Of a DNA stretch of 11,994 nt, positions 5,588 through 11,679 are shown piece after piece. How positions within the stretch are numbered: the stretch's first letter is position 1; each line of letters starts with the position of its first letter. The notes beneath the pieces were generated by a model, which saw only the letters and a program-made list of their open reading frames with translations, did not search any database and was not told where the DNA came from. The DNA is from Ferroglobus sp964463865 (GTDB lineage: Archaea; Halobacteriota; Archaeoglobi; Archaeoglobales; Archaeoglobaceae). Both the position numbers and the translations under genes were made by a program. Where the stretch lies: positions 1 through 11,994 of the forward strand of contig CAYXDX010000050.1 in NCBI GenBank assembly GCA_964463865.1. The letters are read 5' to 3'.

Positions 5588-6405
5588 ACGCTCGAAATTA
5601 TGTTCTGAACCCACTTCGGTAAGGAAAAACTCGCCACGTGAACTTCTGGCGTGTAGTATCTTGTTTCGACTTTTCTATCTTCGAACCTCTTCTTCAAGGT
5701 TTGTACGTTCAGCTCGAACTCTTTTGCTATCGTGTAACTCCACATGCCGAGAGGATACGTCGGGACGAATCCCAAGTAAACCGCGAAATCTTCAAACGCC
5801 TTTTTTATGTCGGAGATAACCTGCTTGAAATACTCCTCCTGAGCGAACGGGGACTGAGATTGCGTAGCGAACACGTCGCAGCGCTTTTTACATGTTTTGT
5901 AGAAATCCACGGTAGATATTCTCAGGCTGAAAGCGTTTGGGTCCGTTCCGTCCACTATTATTACGTCGAAATTTTCTTTTGAGCTTTTTAAAAACTCGTA
6001 ACCGTCTTCGTATAGAATCGTAACCCTCGGATCGTCGAAAGCTCCTCGATCAATCTTCAGGAACTTTTTGCTAAGCTCAACCACGGTCTCATCAAGCTCC
6101 ACCATCACGACCTCGTCCGGCTCGTGCTTTAACGTTTCCCTCAAACTCCCTCCGTCTCCGCCGCCGATTATCAGAACTTTTCTCGGATTTTCGTGAGAAA
6201 ACATAGGAACGTGAACGAGCATTTCGTGGTAAAACGCTTCGTCTTTCTCCGTTAGCTGAACTTTTCCGTCAAGGACGAGCATTTTACCGAAACTAACGGT
6301 CTCGTAAATTTCAATCTTTTGAAAATTGCTCCTCAGGTCGATGAGCTTTCTCTTCACGGCGATCCTCAGTGCTGAGCCGTCGTAATCTTCGACGAACCAT
6401 TCCAT
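5584..6405 (-). CDS. speE: Spermidine synthase-family aminopropyltransferase
   Basis: A 273-residue enzyme that transfers an aminopropyl group from decarboxylated SAM to a diamine or agmatine in polyamine synthesis. Visible motifs: LDGKVQLTEKDEAFYHEML (45-63, substrate and cofactor gate), GGGDGG (81-86), MVELDETV (101-108), the active-site DGTDP (152-156), QSQSPF (182-187) and YPLGMWSY (217-224). The usual active-site form is DSTDP or DSSDP; here the serine is glycine while both aspartates are kept. The stretch between the active-site loop and QSQSPF also looks a few residues shorter than in bacterial SpeE. The acceptor (putrescine, agmatine or longer amines) cannot be read from sequence; thermophilic archaea often use agmatine or make long-chain polyamines. 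The 4-nt overlap of stop codons with trmI is convergent. Leaderless translation is likely. Confidence 0.93.
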   Translation of the reverse strand: MEWFVEDYDGSALRIAVKRKLIDLRSNFQKIEIYETVSFGKMLVLDGKVQLTEKDEAFYHEMLVHVPMFSHENPRKVLIIGGGDGGSLRETLKHEPDEVVMVELDETVVELSKKFLKIDRGAFDDPRVTILYEDGYEFLKSSKENFDVIIVDGTDPNAFSLRISTVDFYKTCKKRCDVFATQSQSPFAQEEYFKQVISDIKKAFEDFAVYLGFVPTYPLGMWSYTIAKEFELNVQTLKKRFEDRKVETRYYTPEVHVASFSLPKWVQNIISSV

Positions 6406-6425
6406 AGCTGAAGAAATTGGGGTCG

Positions 6426-6441
6426 TTTTAAAAATTTAAAA
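6426..6441 (-). promoter_or_regulatory. AT-rich palindromic promoter element of speE
   Basis: In the 45-bp gap before speE, TTTTAAA (6426-6432) and TTTAAAA (6435-6441) form an inverted repeat around AA. On the minus strand it supplies TATA-like sequence 21-36 nt before ATG 6405, so the mRNA is probably leaderless or nearly so. The same A/T tract lies just downstream of the radical SAM stop and could end that transcript. Confidence 0.5.
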
Positions 6442-6450
6442 GTTTGCCCC

Positions 6451-8085
6451 TCAGCTTGGCGACTTGTCATCATTTTCAGCAGCGGGAGTAGTCATCATCG
6501 GGGTTATGAACGGCAGCAGTATCCTGAACTTCTCTTCTCCTATTAAAGCTTTGAGGTCTTCGAGACTTTTGAAAGGCCTTCGCGAGACTATCGTTGCGGC
6601 GGTGGATTTGCCTATTCCAGGAATGCTTTCGAGCTGATACAGTTTAGCCTCGTTTACGTCGAGAATTGGAATCGCCGTTATCGATCGCATGCCGTAGTCC
6701 ACGACTCTTGCATCGACGATGGTGTTTCTTTCGAACTCACCGACGAGTCCGACGAGCAACGGATAAGTGGCGAGTTGTCTCGCAAATGTTACCTTGCCCT
6801 TTTTCAGCTCGCATCTCAAGTCTCTGAGCAGCCTGCCTTTCGGAACGACTTTTTGAAGCATTTTGTTGTCGATCTCGTTCCTGACTTTTTCTTTGAAGAT
6901 TTTGAAGTATCTTTTGTGTCTTCTGACGTTTTTGTAGCCGATTTCGGCCATCGGCGTGTTCGGAAACACTTTCACCTGACGGATGTTTATCCTCCTCAAA
7001 AGCAAGCCTTTGTCCATGACCTGCCTTAAAAACTCGTAATTTTCTTCGAAAGTCTTTTTAGTCTCGCCCTTTAGTCCTATCACGAAGTTTATCCCCGGCA
7101 GAAAGTATGGAAGCCCGTTGTGTCCTGGGTATTTTCCGTAGCGGTTGATTAGCTCTATCGCAAACATAACCTCTTCTGGCGTGGCTAACAGGTTGTTCTT
7201 CTCTATGACTCTCTCGTCGGCACTTTCCAATCCAAACGCAGCCACGTTTCCTGGAGTCTGGTAACAAATTATCGTTTTTATAATCTCTCTGCTCTCTTCC
7301 GGATACGTCGCTATCGTCTTCGGATTCACGTTGTCGAGGTGGAGCGTTTTGATTTTCGGACACCTTCTCCAAATTTCCCTGTGAAAGTTCTTCAGGGCTT
7401 CAGGATTGGGTTTCGGAACATCCTTCGAAAAATCTCCGAGGTAAGTAAAGAAGTCCGTCTGGTTTCCGAGTCTGAAGTGCCTGACTCCCTGATTGTAAAG
7501 AGCCTCGATCTCTCTTACTACCCACTCCGGATCTCTCATGGAGACCCTGTGTATTCTTTCTATGCAGAAGCTACACTTTCCCCAGTAGCAGCCCTTGTAA
7601 GTCTCTATCTCGCAGATCACGTGCGGGTAGTCGCTGTGCTGTTTTACGATTTCCGCTCCTAAAACCGCGAATCTGTTCACGAAGTTTCTGCTGTAATCTT
7701 CCACTTTCCCGCCAAGTCTTTCGTAAAGTGCATGCTCAAACGGAAACGGCAGAACTTCGTATCCTTCGAAGTCTGTTTTTTCGAGGACTATAGGTCCTAC
7801 GAGAATCTTCTTCTTCCCGGGAAGGATCCGTTTTAGCTCTTCTGCCGAAAGCGGCTTACCGCCGAGATACTTCCCAGGAACGGCAATTCCGGCGATAACT
7901 ATCACGAGATCGACTTTTTCGAAAACCTTCGGATTCTTTCTGAACTCGTCGATCGTCTTGTAAACGTAGTTGTAGCCGAGATCTTTGAGCATTCCGGCTA
8001 TATATCTCGGATAAGGAGAAATGTAGGGTGGAACTCCAAGGCAGGACGGCTCGTCGACGTATCCGTCAAGTATGCCTACCCTCAT
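6451..8085 (-). CDS. Radical SAM protein with C-terminal helix-hairpin-helix (COG1031-like)
   Basis: A 544-residue protein of an archaeal radical SAM group with no established reaction. The N-terminal part (MRVGILDGYVDEPSCLGVPP, then ISPYPRYIAGMLKDLGY) resembles the B12-binding-like region of this group. The cluster motif is KGCYWGKCSFC with C166, C171 and C174, that is CX4CX2C rather than the usual CX3CX2C. GLESADERVIEKNN (285-298), GINFVIGLKGETKKTFEENY (331-350) and VKVFPNTPMAEIG (371-383) complete the radical SAM core. A small beta-rich, TRAM-like stretch follows (about 415-475). A helix-hairpin-helix covers about 483-525 (LESIPGIGKSTAATIVSRRPFKSLEDL). The basic, beta-barrel and HhH parts suggest a nucleic acid substrate, perhaps tRNA, which is inference. 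ATG 8085 overlaps the nucleotidyltransferase stop as ATGA. A reading 31 codons longer would lie inside the upstream gene and is not family-like. Confidence 0.9.
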   Translation of the reverse strand: MRVGILDGYVDEPSCLGVPPYISPYPRYIAGMLKDLGYNYVYKTIDEFRKNPKVFEKVDLVIVIAGIAVPGKYLGGKPLSAEELKRILPGKKKILVGPIVLEKTDFEGYEVLPFPFEHALYERLGGKVEDYSRNFVNRFAVLGAEIVKQHSDYPHVICEIETYKGCYWGKCSFCIERIHRVSMRDPEWVVREIEALYNQGVRHFRLGNQTDFFTYLGDFSKDVPKPNPEALKNFHREIWRRCPKIKTLHLDNVNPKTIATYPEESREIIKTIICYQTPGNVAAFGLESADERVIEKNNLLATPEEVMFAIELINRYGKYPGHNGLPYFLPGINFVIGLKGETKKTFEENYEFLRQVMDKGLLLRRINIRQVKVFPNTPMAEIGYKNVRRHKRYFKIFKEKVRNEIDNKMLQKVVPKGRLLRDLRCELKKGKVTFARQLATYPLLVGLVGEFERNTIVDARVVDYGMRSITAIPILDVNEAKLYQLESIPGIGKSTAATIVSRRPFKSLEDLKALIGEEKFRILLPFITPMMTTPAAENDDKSPS

Positions 8086-9077
8086 TCTCCTCTCTGTATC
8101 TTGGCGTGACCTCCTATAATCGAACTGCTGAGTTCGAGGTTTCTTATCTCGCAGTTCTCGTCTACGATGCTCCTCCACAGCTTGACCTTCCTTAAAACGA
8201 CGTTGTCGAAAACGACGGATTCGCTGATGTCGGAATTCTCTATCAGGCTGTTTTTACCCACGTATGCGAACGGACCAACTATGCTTCTTTCTCTGATTTC
8301 AACGTTATCTTCTATCACGACCGGCTCTATGATCTTGCTCGTCTCGTCGATGTGCACACTGTCGGAAATGTAGTTTTCAGTATAGCTCTTAAAAGCTTCT
8401 ATGTAGGAGTCCGGGTTACCAACGTCGAACCAGCTGTCGTTAAAAACGAATCCGTAGACGTCTTCTCTGCTCACGAGCCATGATATGAAGTCTCCGAGAT
8501 TGTCCTTTCTTTCATCTTTTACGTAGTCCGGAAGTTTTTTCACAGTCTTCTCTGGTAGCGCGTATATGCCTATTCCAACGAGCGTCGTGATTGGTTTTTC
8601 CGGTTTTTCGTAGAACTCCACTATTTTTTCTCCGTCCATCACAGCTACTCCGTACCTTTTCGCGAGCTCCTTATCTCTAACGTCATACAGTGCTATGAGT
8701 GGAGATCGCAACTCTTCGAATTTTTTGACGAAGTTTTCGAGAGAAAACGAGAATATGTTGTCTCCGGCGACTACGAGAACGTCATCGTCGAAGCTTTTGA
8801 CGACCTCCGACAGTGCTCTCACAGCTCCGAGTTTTTCCTCCTCTTTCGTCGTATTCTCCACGACTATCTCGACGTCCTTGTCTTTCGCCCACTCTCTGAA
8901 GTCTTCGCTGAATCTGAGGTTCGTGGAAACGTATATCTCCATGTCGAATCCGCTAAGCTTCTCGTAGATGTAATCTATTATTCTCTTTCTTCCGACCGGT
9001 AACAGCGGTTTCGCTTTCGTTTTCGTTATCGGCCATAGCCTCGTTGCGTATCCGCCGGCCATTATTACCGCTTTCAT
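8082..9077 (-). CDS. Sugar-phosphate nucleotidyltransferase with left-handed beta-helix tail
   Basis: A 331-residue enzyme that joins a sugar-1-phosphate and an NTP to give a nucleotide sugar. The NTP-binding signature GGYATRLWPITKTKAKPLLP (8-27) is intact, with R13 and the KPLLPV lysine. AGDNIFS (104-110) carries the metal-binding aspartate D106, EKPEKP (157-162) is the sugar-contact lysine region, and WFDVGNPDSY (216-225) closes the catalytic domain. From about residue 240, hexapeptide-like repeats (KIIEPVVIEDNVEIRERSIVGPFAYVG) form a short left-handed beta-helix, with no acetyltransferase catalytic features that I can identify. It resembles glucose-1-phosphate thymidylyl/uridylyl or mannose-1-phosphate guanylyltransferases; the sugar and base cannot be assigned. 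Its stop overlaps the radical SAM start as ATGA, and no sugar-modifying genes are adjacent. Confidence 0.9.
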   Translation of the reverse strand: MKAVIMAGGYATRLWPITKTKAKPLLPVGRKRIIDYIYEKLSGFDMEIYVSTNLRFSEDFREWAKDKDVEIVVENTTKEEEKLGAVRALSEVVKSFDDDVLVVAGDNIFSFSLENFVKKFEELRSPLIALYDVRDKELAKRYGVAVMDGEKIVEFYEKPEKPITTLVGIGIYALPEKTVKKLPDYVKDERKDNLGDFISWLVSREDVYGFVFNDSWFDVGNPDSYIEAFKSYTENYISDSVHIDETSKIIEPVVIEDNVEIRERSIVGPFAYVGKNSLIENSDISESVVFDNVVLRKVKLWRSIVDENCEIRNLELSSSIIGGHAKIQRGE

Positions 9078-9100
9078 TACGTTGAGTTTTTCGATGTGTT

Positions 9101-9117
9101 AAGTTAAAGTTTTTCGC
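9101..9117 (-). promoter_or_regulatory. Promoter of the nucleotidyltransferase-radical SAM unit
   Basis: On the minus strand, GCGAAAAA leads into ACTTTAACTT (9110-9101), a BRE-plus-TATA arrangement centred about 28 nt before ATG 9077. This predicts a very short or absent leader. The box is not a perfect consensus. Confidence 0.45.
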
Positions 9118-9121
9118 TTCA

Positions 9122-9136
9122 AAATTCTTAATTACT
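9122..9136 (+). promoter_or_regulatory. moaC promoter
   Basis: AAATTCTTAATTAC lies centred about 26 nt before ATG 9156 and is the only TATA-like stretch on the plus strand of the 78-bp divergent gap. It predicts a near-leaderless mRNA. GAGCAGG at 9147-9153 gives at best a weak, too-close Shine-Dalgarno. Confidence 0.4.
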
Positions 9137-9155
9137 TTTCGACGAAGAGCAGGTT

Positions 9156-9626
9156 ATGTTTACGCACGTGGAAGACGGCAAGGTCAGGATGGTGGACGTG
9201 AGCGAAAAGGTGGAATCTCAAAGAATATCCGTGGCTGAGGGATTCATAAAGCTGAGAAAAGAGACGGTGGAAGCGGTAAAAAAGGGGGAGGTCGAGAAGG
9301 GTAACGTCCTCGCGACGTCGATTGTTGCCGGAACTTTGGCCGTGAAAAGGACGTGGGAGTTAATTCCGATGTGTCACAACATTCCGGTGACTTCGGTAAA
9401 ATTCGACTTCGAGTTTGAGGAGAACGGGATTAAAGTCACGTGCGAGGTAAAAGCAGTGGCAAAAACCGGCGTGGAAATGGAAGCTCTTACAGGTGTTACC
9501 GTTGCCCTTTTAACGATATGGGACATGGTGAAGTCCATGGAAAAGGACGAGACGGGCAACTATCCTTGGACGGCCATTGAATACGTGAGGGTCGTCAAAA
9601 AAGTTAAGGGTGCGAAAAAGTTTTAA
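9156..9626 (+). CDS. moaC: Cyclic pyranopterin monophosphate synthase MoaC
   Basis: A 156-residue enzyme that converts 3',8-cyclo-7,8-dihydro-GTP, the product of MoaA, into cyclic pyranopterin monophosphate for molybdopterin/tungstopterin synthesis. The active-site segments are complete: MVDVSEK (12-18), LIPMCHNIP (69-77), KTGVEMEALTGVTVALLTIW (103-122), and DMVKSMEKDE (123-132), with the catalytic aspartate and lysine expected at D123 and K126. Length is usual for the family. It stands alone here with no moaA, moaB, moeA or mobA in the window. It is divergent from the nucleotidyltransferase. The downstream coiled-coil gene begins 27 bp after its stop and could be cotranscribed. Confidence 0.97.
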   Translation: MFTHVEDGKVRMVDVSEKVESQRISVAEGFIKLRKETVEAVKKGEVEKGNVLATSIVAGTLAVKRTWELIPMCHNIPVTSVKFDFEFEENGIKVTCEVKAVAKTGVEMEALTGVTVALLTIWDMVKSMEKDETGNYPWTAIEYVRVVKKVKGAKKF

Positions 9627-9640
9627 CTACATGAGATCTT

Positions 9641-9653
9641 TACAATCATTGTA
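9641..9653. promoter_or_regulatory. Perfect 13-bp palindrome abutting the coiled-coil gene start
   Basis: TACAATCATTGTA has perfect 6-bp arms around a single central C and ends at the base just before ATG 9654. Together with a TATA-like TTTTAACTA at 9621-9629 over the moaC stop codon, it would sit over a leaderless transcription start. That position suits a repressor operator. No binding protein can be named. Confidence 0.45.
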
Positions 9654-10028
9654 ATGATAAACGAACTTGAGGTCGTAACCTTGGAGCAGGAATTTGAAAA
9701 GCTCAAAGCAGAGCTTGAAAGAGCGAAAGAGGAATTCGAGCGTAAGGTTAGCGAGGTTGACGAGGCGGTTAACGAAATTTTCAGGAGACTGACGGAAGAG
9801 GGGAAGAGGATAACCGACAGATTTCTGCTGAATCAAATTTTAGACGACTACATTCAGAAGAAGCAGGGAAAAGGGGAAATGGAGATAGTAAACGAAGTGG
9901 ACATAAAGGCTCTGAAGAACGAAAGGATAGTCTTTGCGAAATACGGAAAATATGACGTCATTCTCAGGATAATCTATAAGGGCAACGACAACTTTCAAAT
10001 TCTCAACTGCGAACTCTACATAGTCTGA
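9654..10028 (+). CDS. Hypothetical coiled-coil protein
   Basis: A 124-residue protein I do not recognise. Residues about 5-55 are a highly charged, Glu/Lys/Arg-rich amphipathic helix with heptad-like hydrophobic spacing (VVTLEQEFEKLKAELERAKE onward), predicting a coiled coil. A short helical linker follows (RFLLNQILDDYIQKKQ, 57-72). The C-terminal half (77-124) alternates hydrophobic and charged residues as in a small beta-sheet domain and contains VDIKALKNERIVFAKYGKYD and ILRIIYKGNDNFQILNCEL. There is no signal peptide, membrane segment or metal motif. The start is ATG 9654, directly after a palindrome. Codon use looks like that of its neighbours, so it is probably real. It may be cotranscribed with moaC, but nothing links it to pterin synthesis. 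An adaptor or regulatory dimer is a guess. Confidence 0.7.
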   Translation: MINELEVVTLEQEFEKLKAELERAKEEFERKVSEVDEAVNEIFRRLTEEGKRITDRFLLNQILDDYIQKKQGKGEMEIVNEVDIKALKNERIVFAKYGKYDVILRIIYKGNDNFQILNCELYIV

Positions 10029-10039
10029 ACGTGATCACT

Positions 10040-10050
10040 TTCATTTTTTC
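10040..10050 (+). terminator. T-tract after the coiled-coil gene
   Basis: A run of six T (10044-10049) follows the stop codon by 15 bases, after an 8-bp palindrome GTGATCAC at 10031-10038. It is a plausible oligo-U terminator. The palindrome is too short to claim as a hairpin. Confidence 0.35.
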
Positions 10051-10072
10051 TTCAACTCGCTCTTATTTCACC

Positions 10073-10091
10073 GAACAAAACGTTTTTAAAC
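10073..10091 (+). promoter_or_regulatory. Promoter of the small basic protein gene
   Basis: GAACAAAACG (BRE-like) is followed by TTTTTAAAC (10083-10091), centred about 25 nt before ATG 10112. The predicted transcription start coincides with the start codon, so the mRNA is likely leaderless. This supports ATG 10112 over the upstream in-frame ATG at 10031. Confidence 0.6.
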
Positions 10092-10111
10092 TGCATCCCA
10101 AAGCTCGTTTT

Positions 10112-10294
10112 ATGGGTAAGACAGGAACGACTCAGTGGATCAAGATAAGGGGTAGGAAGGGGCAAACGAGACTCGTCCCGTCGAAGTATCAATACTACAA
10201 GAAGCCGGGTCCAAATCAGAAATACACTTCGGACGGTAAGAAGAGGAGGAGAATAAAGAGAAGCCCGAAGAGTATAGTTGGAGCCAAGACCTGA
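10112..10294 (+). CDS. Small, very basic conserved protein (DUF5350-like), function unknown
   Basis: A 60-residue protein with a strong excess of Lys and Arg spread along its length (MGKTGTTQWIKIRGRKGQT, then KKPGPNQKYTSDGKKRRRIK). The pattern of MGKTG...W.K..G at the start and a central YKKPGPNQ.Y.SDG is one I associate with a small archaeal family of unknown function (DUF5350), recalled rather than checked. Composition and size are like those of small ribosomal proteins or rRNA-binding proteins, but it matches no ribosomal protein I know. An upstream in-frame ATG at 10031 would add 27 residues overlapping the promoter, with a hydrophobic, AT-rich composition unlike the rest, so I reject it. 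It has its own promoter and a T-rich terminator, so it is transcribed alone. Confidence 0.8.
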   Translation: MGKTGTTQWIKIRGRKGQTRLVPSKYQYYKKPGPNQKYTSDGKKRRRIKRSPKSIVGAKT

Positions 10295-10296
10295 CG

Positions 10297-10304
10297 TTAT
10301 TTTT
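10297..10304 (+). terminator. T-tract after the small basic protein gene
   Basis: TTATTTTT begins two bases after the stop codon, with a further TTAATTTTC at 10311-10319. There is no stem. It is consistent with an archaeal oligo-U terminator. Confidence 0.45.
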
Positions 10305-10325
10305 CTGAAATTAATTTTCACTCAG

Positions 10326-10338
10326 CAAATATTAAATT
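10326..10338 (+). promoter_or_regulatory. hemA promoter (TATA-like)
   Basis: CAAATATTAAATT at 10326-10338 is the only TATA-like stretch in the 77-bp gap. A start about 25 bp downstream falls near 10357, leaving a short leader that includes the AGGTG at 10361. Confidence 0.45.
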
Positions 10339-10360
10339 CATTGAAGTCGTTGTTATCTTC

Positions 10361-10365
10361 AGGTG
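10361..10365 (+). promoter_or_regulatory. Shine-Dalgarno of hemA
   Basis: AGGTG lies six bases before ATG 10372, a good spacing, and supports this start. Confidence 0.6.
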
Positions 10366-10371
10366 TAAAAA

Positions 10372-11679
10372 ATGGAGGTAGCGAGCCTTGTAATCTCTCA
10401 CAAAAAAGCCTCAATAGATCAAATTCAAAAAGCCTGGCATGGTGATTACAGGCAGTTGATTGAGAGAGTTTTAAAGTATCCCACGGTCAGGGAGTGCGCG
10501 ATCCTCCTAACCTGTAACAGAGTCGAAGTCTACGTCGTCGGAAGCGATACCGAAAGAATGCTGAGGGATTTCGCTAAAGAGATGGGAGTTCCTGAGAGGA
10601 TAATCGAGATACACAAGGACGACAAGTGCCTCGAACACATTCTCAGAGTCGCTTCTGGCCTCGAGTCGATGATGGTCGGAGAAGATCAAATCCTCGGGCA
10701 GGTTAAGGACTTTTATAACCTCGGGAAGCAGTACGGCGGAATTGGAGAAATTCTTGACCTCGTTTTTAGCAAAGCGATACAGGTGGGAAAGAGGGTTAGG
10801 AGGGAGACCAAGATAAATAGAGGAGCAGTCTCAATAGGCAGTGCCGCCGTGGAGCTTGCGGAAAGGGTTTTGAAGACTTTGAAGGGTAAAAAGGCACTCG
10901 TAGTTGGTGCGGGAAAAATGGGCGAACTCGTGGCGAGGTCCTTGGCTCACAAAGAGCTCGGCAGTATATACATAGCGAACAGGACTTTTCAGAGGGGTAA
11001 ACAGCTCGCCGAAAAAATCGGTGGAATTGCAATTCCGTTCGAAAAGCTTGAGAAATACATGGTTGAAGTAGACGTTGTTTTCACCGCTACCGCTTCTCAG
11101 AAGCCTATTATAACGAGGGAGATGGTTGAGAGGGTTCTCGAGGTCAGGAAGGACGAACTGATTTTGGTGGACATAGCTCTTCCGAGAAACGTCGAAAAGA
11201 GCGTCGGAGAGCTGAACGGCGTCAGGCTGTTTTCCATAGACGACCTGAGAGAGATAAGCGAAGAGAACCTGAGGAAAAGGTTAAAGGAGGCTGAAAAAGC
11301 CGAGAGGATCGTAGAAGAGGAACTCAAAAACTTGAAGGAAAAGTTGAAAGAGTTGAGGTCGAGGAACGCTCTCAGGCTGATGTATTCGAGGTGCGAGGAA
11401 GTAAAGAAAGAAGAGATTCTCGAATTCTACAGCAAGCTGAAAGCTAAATACGGCGTGGACGAGTCCGTTTTACCTCTTATCGAGGACTTTTTGAACTCGT
11501 TCATTAAGAAATACCTCAGACTTCCTACGGTAAGGTTAAAAGAAGCTGCGATAAACGGCAGGCCAGAGGTTATCGAGGTTGTTGAATACCTCTTTGGAGG
11601 TGGAGAGGTTGGAGTTTCCAAAGCTGAGAATGAGGAGACTGAGGAAAGACAAGCTGAGACCGTTGTTCAGGGAGACTAA
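10372..11679 (+). CDS. hemA: Glutamyl-tRNA reductase
   Basis: A 435-residue enzyme that reduces glutamyl-tRNA(Glu) to glutamate-1-semialdehyde with NADPH, the first committed step of tetrapyrrole (heme, siroheme, corrinoid, F430) synthesis by the C5 route. The catalytic domain has LLTCNRVEVY (45-54) with the nucleophile C48. GLESMMVGEDQILGQVK (96-112) contacts the tRNA-bound glutamyl group. The NADPH-binding loop is GAGKMG (179-184), and ANRT follows about 20 residues later. A long helical spine from about 290 leads to the C-terminal dimerisation domain (to about 405). The last roughly 20 residues (VSKAENEETEERQAETVVQG) are acidic, low-complexity and beyond the conserved domain; they overlap the likely start of hemB in another frame. 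Promoter and Shine-Dalgarno are visible upstream. Confidence 0.97.
   Translation: MEVASLVISHKKASIDQIQKAWHGDYRQLIERVLKYPTVRECAILLTCNRVEVYVVGSDTERMLRDFAKEMGVPERIIEIHKDDKCLEHILRVASGLESMMVGEDQILGQVKDFYNLGKQYGGIGEILDLVFSKAIQVGKRVRRETKINRGAVSIGSAAVELAERVLKTLKGKKALVVGAGKMGELVARSLAHKELGSIYIANRTFQRGKQLAEKIGGIAIPFEKLEKYMVEVDVVFTATASQKPIITREMVERVLEVRKDELILVDIALPRNVEKSVGELNGVRLFSIDDLREISEENLRKRLKEAEKAERIVEEELKNLKEKLKELRSRNALRLMYSRCEEVKKEEILEFYSKLKAKYGVDESVLPLIEDFLNSFIKKYLRLPTVRLKEAAINGRPEVIEVVEYLFGGGEVGVSKAENEETEERQAETVVQGD
11596..11602 (+). promoter_or_regulatory. Shine-Dalgarno that sets the hemB start inside hemA
   Basis: GGAGGTG lies within hemA coding sequence, six bases before TTG 11609. It is identical to the histone gene's site. 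It encodes the glycine-rich FGGGE part of HemA, so it could be accidental, but its spacing to the family-like hemB N-terminus is right. Confidence 0.65.

Noticed and set aside
4913..5614. Long open frame of 233 codons on the minus strand opposite trmI
   Set aside because: It is the shadow of a strongly supported methyltransferase gene; its translation has no recognisable motif and it runs into the speE end.
8086..8178. 31-codon upstream extension of the radical SAM gene
   Set aside because: It is antiframe sequence inside the nucleotidyltransferase; the family begins at MRVGILDGY, which has the ATGA overlap.
10031..10111. 27-codon upstream extension of the small basic protein
   Set aside because: It overlaps the TATA box and has a composition unlike the conserved MGKTG start.
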